NCBI GenBank assembly: GCA_051881655.1
Contig: JBJEQH010000218.1
Location: 1-6,611 of the forward strand
Direction of reading: 5' to 3'
Source: Heritagella sp051881655
Lineage (GTDB): Bacteria; Bacillota; Clostridia; Oscillospirales; Acutalibacteraceae
Length of the DNA stretch: 6,611 nt
Positions 1-5,981 of this stretch are shown here, one piece after another; position 1 is the first letter of the stretch; every line of letters starts with the position of its first letter. The position numbers and the translations under genes are program-made. The notes under the pieces were generated by a model. That model saw only the letters and a list, made by a program, of their open reading frames with translations, had not been told where the DNA came from and did no database searches.

Positions 1-42
1 CTTTTTTCAAGAAATTCCGGAGGATTTCCCTGAAAACACAGC

Positions 43-72
43 AAAAAGCCCGGCCTTTTACAAGGCCGGGCT
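43..72 (-). terminator. Intrinsic terminator of the signalling operon
   Basis: Positions 47-57 and 62-72 form a perfect 11-bp GC-rich stem (AGCCCGGCCTT on the minus strand) around a 4-nt loop. On the minus strand the stem is followed directly by a run of five T. It begins 16 nt after the stop codon of the response regulator. There is no T-run on the plus-strand side, so it should act only on minus-strand transcripts and marks the end of the three-gene operon. Confidence 0.9.
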
Positions 73-88
73 GTGGATATGTATGGAA

Positions 89-718
89 TTATTCCTCCAG
101 AGAGGTAACGATCAGTTTGCTTTCAATGGCTGCGGCGAGCAGCTCATGCTTGTTTTTATAGCCGCAAGTTTCCACCATCTTATCCAGATTCCAGCGGACA
201 CCCACATTGGTAAGTTTCAGTTCGGCGGCGATTTCGTCATAGGTCAACCCATGTACATAACGCCGGAGAATCTCGATCTGACGGGGAGTCAGTTTTGAGG
301 ACAGCGCGTCCTTCATTTCCACCTCCGGAGAAGTATCAGGAAAGCGGTGGCCGCCGGCAAGCGTTTGGTCGATCACCTTCATAATATCCTCGTCACCGTG
401 GTCCTTGTACCACAGGCTGTCGGCACAGCCGCGTCTTGCCTGGGCCAGAATATCCGGGTCAACCAGTGAGGTGACAACGATCACCTTGGTATGGGGGCAG
501 GCTTCTTTGATGCGCTTTCCAGCGGCAAGTCCGGAATGGTTGTGCAGCGTCTGCACATCCATCAGCACAAGATCAATTCTGCTTTCCCTGCAAGCCTTTT
601 CGGCTTCAAAGGCATCTCTGAAAACTCCCGCCATATGAAAGCGCGGGTCTTTTTCAAACAGATTGGAAAAGTGTGTCTGCACATATAGGTTGTCATCTAC
701 AAGAATCGTTTCGATCAT
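89..718 (-). CDS. NarL/FixJ-family response regulator (receiver + LuxR-type HTH)
   Basis: A 209-residue cytoplasmic DNA-binding regulator, the usual size for the NarL/FixJ family. The N-terminal receiver domain (about 1-122) has the acidic pair D8/D9, the probable phospho-acceptor D54 in the VLMDVQ strand, the switch residue T83 and the conserved K105. The C-terminal LuxR-type helix-turn-helix (about 143-200) starts with LTPRQIEIL and includes the GLTYDEIAAELKL turn. The recognition helix (NVGVRWNLDKM) departs from the usual TVKxHL pattern, so its DNA site may be non-standard. Its ATG overlaps the stop of the histidine kinase gene by 4 nt (ATGA). An AAAGGAG ribosome binding site (727-733) lies 8 nt upstream, which supports this start. 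It should receive the phosphate from the kinase encoded just upstream. Its targets are unknown; its own operon or the neighbouring reductase genes are candidates by inference. Confidence 0.95.
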   Translation of the reverse strand: MIETILVDDNLYVQTHFSNLFEKDPRFHMAGVFRDAFEAEKACRESRIDLVLMDVQTLHNHSGLAAGKRIKEACPHTKVIVVTSLVDPDILAQARRGCADSLWYKDHGDEDIMKVIDQTLAGGHRFPDTSPEVEMKDALSSKLTPRQIEILRRYVHGLTYDEIAAELKLTNVGVRWNLDKMVETCGYKNKHELLAAAIESKLIVTSLEE

Positions 719-1947
719 AACTCCTTCTCCTTTCTCGGCAAATTGAGTATCAGGGCAAAGACGGGGCTGTGGGAGAGACTCATTTCACCGCCGGCTGCCT
801 CCACGCTCTTTCGCAGGTTGGACAGCCCGCCGCCTTCGATAATCTTTCCCCTCGGTACTTCGCCGTTATTGGTAATCGTGATATGCCAGATATCCACACG
901 CTCGGTGATCTCCACCGTTACCCGGTTGCCTTTGGCGTGGTTGACGCAGTTGGTCACGCATTCTCTTGCTGCCGCAACGATCAGACTCTCGTCTGCGGTA
1001 TCCTGCGGAATACTGCCTTTCAGGATCAGGCTCACCTTCATTGCAGCAGCCTTTTGTCTTGCTTCCTCAAAGGTATCGTGGGGGGCCGGCCGGTCATTGG
1101 TCAGATAACTCACGGCGTCCTGCAGGATGGCAAGCTGTTTATCCATGTCTCCGTCCGCTTCGTGGTTCATCATATCGGAAATGGCAATCAGGCTTGCGCC
1201 GATATTATCGTGTATCCGCATTTTCAGATCCAGAAGTTCCTGCTCCCGGATACGGTCAGCCAGCCGGTCATACATCCGGCGCAGTTTTTCATTGACTGCT
1301 TTCAGCTCTTCGTTGTCCGCGCGCAAACTCTCGTTGGCTTCATGCAGCGCGGTCACATCCTGTGCCGTAAACTGGCAGATTCCGTCCGGCAGTTCTGACC
1401 GGCGGAACCTCCATATCGTTCCGTCAGAAAACCGATACAATACCGGGTCATCCGAAATCTTTCTGACCCTACTTTTTTTCGGGGGTGAGATAAGGGCATT
1501 TTCCAGTTCCCCGGCTGTCTGCGGATAACTGCCCAAAAGCTCCGAGGACAGCTTGCCCATCTGCCGGTTGCAAAGAATGATCCGGCCCGAAGCATCCGCA
1601 AAGCACACGCCGGAAGAAAGGTCGTCCGTGGCCTCCTTGATCGCATAGGGTGACAAGTGATTTCTGCGGTATTTCAGACAGAATACCGTTTCGACCGGAA
1701 TGTGAATCAACGCTACGATCACCGCAATCGCTGCAAGAAGCACAGGGGCGGCGTCAATGCAGGAATAAAGACCGCTCATCATCAGCAGCACTGCCGCCAT
1801 GCCATATCCGAGCATCATATGTACGGAGCGCCCGGTACGGGAGATTTTATTGAGCATAATCAGGATGATTTCCCCTAACGCTGAAAAAGACAGGAGGAGC
1901 AGCAGCAACGTCCGTATAGAAGCAGAAAGCTCACACATCTGCATCAT
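715..1947 (-). CDS. Membrane sensor histidine kinase, DesK/NarX-like (HDxxG type)
   Basis: A 410-residue kinase expected to autophosphorylate and pass phosphate to the response regulator that overlaps its 3' end. Three hydrophobic segments (about 9-32, 43-64, 67-91) anchor it, with almost no extracellular sensing domain. A PAS-like segment (about 105-200, including SSGVCFADASGRIILCN) is followed by a charged coiled-coil signalling helix (about 198-240). The dimerisation/phosphotransfer helix carries the acceptor H246 in MRIHDNIGASL, the HDxxG pattern of HisKA_3-like kinases. The ATPase domain has an N-box (E329, N333, H337 in ECVTNCVNHAKGN), NNG at 360-362 where DNG is more usual, and a glycine-rich box EGGGLSNL (371-378). 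The ATG overlaps the stop of the upstream sensor gene by 4 nt, and a near-perfect ribosome binding site precedes it. With so little outside the membrane, it probably takes its input from the cytoplasm, the membrane, or the partner sensor encoded upstream; that is inference. Confidence 0.93.
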   Translation of the reverse strand: MMQMCELSASIRTLLLLLLSFSALGEIILIMLNKISRTGRSVHMMLGYGMAAVLLMMSGLYSCIDAAPVLLAAIAVIVALIHIPVETVFCLKYRRNHLSPYAIKEATDDLSSGVCFADASGRIILCNRQMGKLSSELLGSYPQTAGELENALISPPKKSRVRKISDDPVLYRFSDGTIWRFRRSELPDGICQFTAQDVTALHEANESLRADNEELKAVNEKLRRMYDRLADRIREQELLDLKMRIHDNIGASLIAISDMMNHEADGDMDKQLAILQDAVSYLTNDRPAPHDTFEEARQKAAAMKVSLILKGSIPQDTADESLIVAAARECVTNCVNHAKGNRVTVEITERVDIWHITITNNGEVPRGKIIEGGGLSNLRKSVEAAGGEMSLSHSPVFALILNLPRKEKEL

Positions 1948-3602
1948 ACCGCCTCACCTCCTTCCAGAGGAAGCAAAAGCTCCGTTCCGTCCGTTTCGTT
2001 GCAAACAGACACGGACGGGTACTTTTGCAAAAGCGATAAAAAATCACCGTCTCCGTCCGCAAAAATACTGATACGCACTTTCCCTTTGACAGAGGTGACC
2101 CGAACATCAATACTCCGCAGGGAATCCAAGGTTGCCTCCACCGTATCCTCAAAAAACTCGTAAGCAAGCGCCAGCGTTTTTCCCTTTTGATACTCTTTTC
2201 CCGTATTGACCAGATAGCGACCCTGCACATTCATCAGAGAAAGAGAACGGTAGGATTCTCCCAGCGCACCGCTTAACTTGCTTTCCGGCAGGGTGGGCGT
2301 ACTGTCAATGCAGAGGATCATATCTTTTCTTCGTTTGATAAAGCTGCCCAGTACGGCGATCTGAGACAGAAGGCATTTTTTCTCCTGCGGATCTGCCGAA
2401 TTTTGATACCGAGAAACCAGCCGGCTGATTTTATCGATCTGTGTCTGCGTACTTCGCTGGAGCAGGTCATACAGACGGTTCTGCTCTTCCACGACCTTGT
2501 GCCCTTTCTCGCGCTCATACTCAAGCTGAAGCAAGCCGTTACGGTCCGCCAGTTCTTCCTGCATATCCTCCAGCTTTTCCCGCATGCTCAACAGTTCCGA
2601 CATATCCTCAGTCCAGATGGCGTGTCCGCCGTGGATCGGCATATTGTGAAGCCGCTTTCCGTCAGAAAGCATGATGGGTTCTTTTTCGGCTGCACGCATT
2701 TGTTCCGCAGGTATCTGCTGAGCATCTTTGGAAGCGTACCGGACGGAATAATCGTTATCTGTAATCTGGGCTGGGATATCGGCCGCTTTTGAAAACAGCT
2801 CCTCATATCGCGTGTTCGCCTGAATCAGCCCGCATTGGATACAGCTCTCCAGTACAGCGGTAAATAACAGGCAGAATACAACGGTCATGTCGGCGGCAAT
2901 GAGTTTCATCCACGGCATACTGTAACACGCGCCATAAAGCAGCGCCAGTATAATGGGAAGAAAGGGCAGCAGTAAGACCCGGCGGCTTCTGGAAATACGG
3001 CACTTTATCAGCATGGTGACCAGTGCTGTCAAAGCGCAGAGAACCATCCATCCAACGGCCAGAAAATAGGTGATGCCATACCGGTAGTCATTCATCCATA
3101 CCGCCGCATCTGTGGGAAAAATAAACACAAGCTGATGAAGATCATTGGTCAGCACCAACAGCAAAAGGAGGATGGCGGGGATGTACAGCAGGTGGATCCA
3201 TTTCGGCAAACGAAAGTTGTCCGGTTTCCCCAGTGACACGGCGACAAATACCGCCAGCAGCGGAATGAGCAGCATGGGCAGATAGTACAGATACCAGAGA
3301 TGGCGCATCAACCATGCGCACTCATCCAATGAATACCGGATTCCCCTGACCGCGATCCAGAACCCCATCAGCAAAGAAATGGCGATGAGATAACGGCGCA
3401 CCTGCGGCTGGATGATCCGGTTGTAGGCGGAAATCCCCCATACTGCGAACAATCCCATATAAATACAGGTACGAAGGAGGATGAAAAGCAGATCGAGCTG
3501 CTCGTTTACCAAAAAGCCGATCTGCCGAAGCGCGGCTGCCGCGAGAACAGCCAGGAGGGCATAAAGAAAAGCGCTGTGTTTTTTGAGGTTGATTTTTTGC
3601 AC
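1944..3602 (-). CDS. 7TM-type sensor with PAS-like segment and degenerate histidine kinase region (pseudokinase)
   Basis: A 552-residue membrane protein, first gene of the signalling operon. About seven or eight hydrophobic segments lie within residues 9-254 (roughly 9-30, 37-59, 69-88, 104-124, 136-153, 177-199, 209-227, 234-251). The TNDLHQLVFIF stretch near 152-162 resembles the histidine kinase N-terminal 7TM domain. A PAS-like segment (about 262-335) and a long charged coiled coil (about 336-400) follow. Where a kinase would carry its HDxxG helix, this protein reads VVEEQNRLYDLLQRST (about 370-385), with no histidine. The C-terminus (about 475-548) looks like an ATPase fold remnant without a recognisable N-box asparagine or glycine-rich box. 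It is therefore probably a catalytically dead receptor or allosteric partner for the kinase encoded next. The GTG start is set by an in-frame TGA three codons upstream; AAGGGAAGTGA is a modest ribosome binding site. The ligand is unknown. Confidence 0.85.
   Translation of the reverse strand: MQKINLKKHSAFLYALLAVLAAAALRQIGFLVNEQLDLLFILLRTCIYMGLFAVWGISAYNRIIQPQVRRYLIAISLLMGFWIAVRGIRYSLDECAWLMRHLWYLYYLPMLLIPLLAVFVAVSLGKPDNFRLPKWIHLLYIPAILLLLLVLTNDLHQLVFIFPTDAAVWMNDYRYGITYFLAVGWMVLCALTALVTMLIKCRISRSRRVLLLPFLPIILALLYGACYSMPWMKLIAADMTVVFCLLFTAVLESCIQCGLIQANTRYEELFSKAADIPAQITDNDYSVRYASKDAQQIPAEQMRAAEKEPIMLSDGKRLHNMPIHGGHAIWTEDMSELLSMREKLEDMQEELADRNGLLQLEYEREKGHKVVEEQNRLYDLLQRSTQTQIDKISRLVSRYQNSADPQEKKCLLSQIAVLGSFIKRRKDMILCIDSTPTLPESKLSGALGESYRSLSLMNVQGRYLVNTGKEYQKGKTLALAYEFFEDTVEATLDSLRSIDVRVTSVKGKVRISIFADGDGDFLSLLQKYPSVSVCNETDGTELLLPLEGGEAV
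1954..1963 (-). promoter_or_regulatory. Near-perfect ribosome binding site for the histidine kinase
   Basis: The minus strand reads AAGGAGGTGA, a ten-base match to the anti-Shine-Dalgarno complement, ending 6 nt before the kinase ATG. It lies inside the last codons of the upstream sensor gene. It fixes the first of two consecutive ATG codons as a plausible start and suggests strong re-initiation at the ATGA overlap. Confidence 0.85.
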
Positions 3603-3713
3603 GGCGGCTCACTTCCCTTTTCCTTTTGCGGACGGAGAGTTTTTCCCGGCGGTTCCGTAACCGGGGACGGAGCGCGATTTCTGCGCGGATATGGCGGCAC
3701 CGTATTATGGTAC
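3603..3713 (-). other. Untranslated leader of the signalling operon
   Basis: About 110 nt separate the predicted transcription start (near 3713) from the GTG start codon. No known riboswitch or small ORF could be recognised. It contains a hairpin with 5-bp core CGGTT/AACCG closing an ACGG loop (about 3646-3659), and two copies of CTCCGTCC on the minus strand (3630-3637 and 3665-3672) spaced 35 bp apart. The start of the leader depends on the promoter prediction. Confidence 0.45.
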
Positions 3714-3719
3714 AAGGCC

Positions 3720-3748
3720 ATTTTATCATGCCGCTTCCCGCCTTTCAA
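3720..3748 (-). promoter_or_regulatory. Sigma-A-type promoter with extended -10, driving the signalling operon
   Basis: On the minus strand, TTGAAA (3743-3748; 5 of 6 to the -35 consensus) is followed by exactly 17 bp and then TAAAAT (3720-3725; 5 of 6 to the -10 consensus). A TG dinucleotide one base before the -10 (3727-3728) makes it an extended -10. It lies downstream of the reductase terminator and upstream of the sensor gene, so the signalling genes can be transcribed independently of the reductases. Expected start is near 3713. Confidence 0.75.
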
Positions 3749-3777
3749 TCGGAAATTGCCGGGCGGTGTATCCGAAA

Positions 3778-3797
3778 GGGGCAGTCTGTCCTGCCCC
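3778..3797. repeat. Inverted repeat upstream of the promoter
   Basis: GGGGCAG (3778-3784) and CTGCCCC (3791-3797) are perfect 7-bp arms separated by 6 bp. The repeat ends 29 bp upstream of the -35 element, a place where an activator could bind. On the minus strand it is followed by only three T, so it is a poor terminator. Whether it is an operator or a chance GC dyad cannot be decided from sequence alone. Confidence 0.4.
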
Positions 3798-3851
3798 GCA
3801 GCCCTTCTCCCCCCGGCACGCTGTTCTTCCTCTCTTTCATCCGGTACGGGA

Positions 3852-3888
3852 GAAAAAGAAAACCGGCGGGACAAATGCCCCGCCGGCT
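3852..3888 (-). terminator. Intrinsic terminator of the reductase operon
   Basis: CCGGCGGG (3863-3870) pairs with CCCGCCGG (3879-3886). A G-U and an A-U pair extend the stem to 10 bp around an 8-nt loop. On the minus strand it is followed by a T-rich tract (TTTTCTTTTTC). It begins 42 nt after the reductase stop codon and separates the reductase genes from the signalling operon. There is no T-run on the plus side, so it acts on minus-strand transcripts. Confidence 0.88.
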
Positions 3889-3930
3889 GAAGTTCCACTT
3901 TTTGTTTGTAAAAGGGGAGAATGCCCGCTG

Positions 3931-5940
3931 TCAGAGGATATCGTTGGCCGCGTGATAACCGCTGCGGATGGCAGAGGCGATATCCGCCGTGCGCTCGCCG
4001 GCGCAGTCGCCCGCGAAGGTGACCGGGCAGGCAATGCCGGAAACATCCCATTCGTTTTTCTTCGAACCCAGGGCGTTTACGATGGTGTCGGCCGGGATGG
4101 TCACTTCCGTCTCATCCTGCGTATTTACCGCATAAATCACGTTGTCCTGAATGCGGTTGACCTTGGTGTTGACCAGCTGCTTAACCTGATGTTCGGCAAA
4201 ATCCTTCGTGATCAGGGGCATAACAGTACCGGATTCCCCGGCGGCGATCTGGCCCATCATCTCGACGATCGTGACGGACAGCCCTTTGTTCGCGAGATAC
4301 TCGGCCGTTTCCGTGCCGACCAGTCCGCCGCCCAGTACCACGCACCGGCCGGAGACTTCGGCGCCGCCCAGTACATCCCAGGAGGAGACCACCCGGCTGT
4401 TTTCCACCGGCATGGGCAGGGCCATGTTGTGGGCGCCCACCGCTACGATGCAGTGGTCAAAGCCGTTGATTTCAGCTGCCGTAACCTCGTGATTCAGGCA
4501 CAGCTCCACACCCAGGGTGGGCAGAATCTTCTCGTAGTACTCCACGGCGCGCAGAATCTCGCTCTTGCGCGGGGGTACCGCTGCCAGCAGAATCTGGCCG
4601 CCCAGCTTACCGGCCTTCTCAAACAGCGTGACTTTATGGCCGCGCTTGGCCGCCACGCGGGCAGCCTCCAGCCCGGCGATGCCGCCGCCGATGACGGCGA
4701 CCTTTTTGGACGATTCCGCGGGCTTAAGAAAGATGGTGGCTTCGTCGCCGTTTTCAGCGTTGAGCACACAGGAGATGTACCGGCGGCCCTGAATGGCGTC
4801 TACGCAGCCCTTGTTGCAGTTCAGGCACTCGCGGATGCATTCGCCGCTGGCCACTTTGTTGGCGATATCGGGGTCCGTCAGCAGGGAACGGCCGTATCCG
4901 ATCACATCGGCATCGCCGTCGGCCAGAATCTTCTCACCGGCCTCCACCGAGACAACGCGGCCCACGGTGGCCACGGGGATGTGAACGACGTTCTTCACCT
5001 TGCGGGCAACCGGCAGCGTCCAGTTATAGGGCATGGAACCCATGGGCGGAATGGTATCGCCCATGTTGCCGGTGTGGTTGGCCTGCGCCACCTGAATCAT
5101 GTCAACGCCCGCCTGCTCCAGCAGCTGGGCGAAGGCAATGGCTTCCTCTTCCAGCAGGCCGCCCTTGCCGCGCAGCGAGCCGTCCTCGTTGACGGTTACC
5201 ACGGGCAGCTTGTACTCCACGGCCAGATCCGGAGCCGCCTCTTTGATCGCGGCGACCACTTCCAGCGCATAGCGGGTGCGGTTTTCAAAGCTGCCGCCGT
5301 ACTCATCGGTGCGGTGGTTCAACAGGGTGGAGCACAGCGAGCCCAGCAGACGGTCGCCGTGTACCTCGATGGCGTCGATGCCGGCCTTCTGTGCTTTGGA
5401 AGCAGCTGCGGCAATACTGGCCTTGATCTGCATCAGCTGCTCTTTGGTCGCTTCGCTGACGAAGTGCTGCATGTCGTGGTGGAGCTTTGCATAGGCATTG
5501 CGGGTGATGGTTTCCGCCTCGGCGGTCTTGGCGGCATACTCCGCTTCATTGCCCGCGGCTTTGGCAGCGGCGGCGGCCTGCCGGGCCATACCGGCCTGTA
5601 CGATCATACGGCCCACGCCCGGTACATCGTATTCCGGGTGGAACAGCTGCAGGGCCACCTTGCAGTCATAGGCATGCAGGGTGTCGGCCAGCTGCTTGAA
5701 GTTTTCGATCTGGGCGTCGTCATACAGCTTGGGTGTGGGGGACGCGGTGCGCACCGGCGCCACATCGCCGATGACCACATAGGCAACGCCGCCCTTGGCC
5801 AGGCGCTCGTAAAAGTGCAGGCTTCTCGGGCCGATGGAGCCGTCGCGCTCCTCATATCCGGTGGTCAGCGGAGGGAACATAATGCGGTTTTTCAGGGTCA
5901 TGTTGCCGACCTGAATCGGCTGCAGCAATTTTTTCTCCAT
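3931..5940 (-). CDS. FMN/FAD/[4Fe-4S] NADH-dependent ene-reductase (2-enoate reductase / 2,4-dienoyl-CoA reductase family)
   Basis: A 669-residue cytoplasmic flavoenzyme, close to the length of E. coli FadH. It should pass hydride from NADH through FAD, an iron-sulfur cluster and FMN to a carbon-carbon double bond. The Old Yellow Enzyme-like TIM barrel (about 1-365) includes LKNRIMFPP, NHRTDEYGGSFENR (208-221) and the FMN phosphate-binding YGRSLLTDPD (349-358). The [4Fe-4S] motif is C372-x2-C375-x3-C379-x11-C391. An FAD Rossmann motif GGGIAG (418-423) and a nucleotide motif GGGLVG (537-542) follow; E560 at the end of the second strand favours NADH over NADPH. The FAD-binding tail is TFAGDCAG (641-648). 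The active-site segment is EVHGDRLLGS (HGDR at 194-197) instead of the FadH-type GSEGYL, and H289 aligns with the FadH catalytic histidine. An alanine-rich insertion lies near 113-160. AAGGAGG sits 8 nt before the ATG. The substrate is unknown; BaiCD-like, cinnamate-type and bilirubin-type roles are all possible. Confidence 0.95.
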   Translation of the reverse strand: MEKKLLQPIQVGNMTLKNRIMFPPLTTGYEERDGSIGPRSLHFYERLAKGGVAYVVIGDVAPVRTASPTPKLYDDAQIENFKQLADTLHAYDCKVALQLFHPEYDVPGVGRMIVQAGMARQAAAAAKAAGNEAEYAAKTAEAETITRNAYAKLHHDMQHFVSEATKEQLMQIKASIAAAASKAQKAGIDAIEVHGDRLLGSLCSTLLNHRTDEYGGSFENRTRYALEVVAAIKEAAPDLAVEYKLPVVTVNEDGSLRGKGGLLEEEAIAFAQLLEQAGVDMIQVAQANHTGNMGDTIPPMGSMPYNWTLPVARKVKNVVHIPVATVGRVVSVEAGEKILADGDADVIGYGRSLLTDPDIANKVASGECIRECLNCNKGCVDAIQGRRYISCVLNAENGDEATIFLKPAESSKKVAVIGGGIAGLEAARVAAKRGHKVTLFEKAGKLGGQILLAAVPPRKSEILRAVEYYEKILPTLGVELCLNHEVTAAEINGFDHCIVAVGAHNMALPMPVENSRVVSSWDVLGGAEVSGRCVVLGGGLVGTETAEYLANKGLSVTIVEMMGQIAAGESGTVMPLITKDFAEHQVKQLVNTKVNRIQDNVIYAVNTQDETEVTIPADTIVNALGSKKNEWDVSGIACPVTFAGDCAGERTADIASAIRSGYHAANDIL

Positions 5941-5948
5941 GGAATAGG

Positions 5949-5955
5949 CCTCCTT
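5949..5955 (-). promoter_or_regulatory. Strong ribosome binding site of the complete reductase
   Basis: AAGGAGG on the minus strand, 8 nt before the ATG at 5938-5940. It fixes the start and predicts high translation. Confidence 0.9.
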
Positions 5956-5965
5956 GTTATTTTGA

Positions 5966-5977
5966 GAGCGTACGCTC
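5966..5977. repeat. 12-bp perfect palindrome between the two reductase genes
   Basis: GAGCGTACGCTC is self-complementary over 12 bases and starts 4 nt after the upstream gene's stop codon, within the 41-bp gap. As RNA it could form only a 4-bp stem with a GUAC loop and has no T-run, so it is not a terminator. It might be a protein-binding dyad, an mRNA-processing element, or chance. Confidence 0.4.
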
Positions 5978-5981
5978 CTGG

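Noticed and set aside
11..28. Small inverted repeat GAAAT...ATTTC at the window start
   Set aside because: The 5-bp A/T-rich arms with an 8-nt loop and no T-run after them are too weak for a terminator. The first 42 bases hold no other recognisable feature.
769..1398. A 209-residue plus-strand open frame opposite the histidine kinase
   Set aside because: No domain motifs and no convincing ribosome binding site. The minus strand carries clear kinase motifs over the same bases.
3672..3686. GCGC...GCGC dyad in the leader
   Set aside because: Only a 4-bp stem with a 7-nt loop, expected by chance in GC-rich sequence.
3711..3725. CATAAT on the minus strand near 3707-3712 as an alternative -10 element
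   Set aside because: There is no acceptable -35 at 16-18 bp. The TTGAAA/TGATAAAAT pair just upstream is far better.
3506..4051. Minus-strand open frame crossing the terminator and the promoter
   Set aside because: It overlaps the reductase 3' end, the terminator, the promoter and the sensor start in another frame. Its arginine/proline-rich translation looks like noise.
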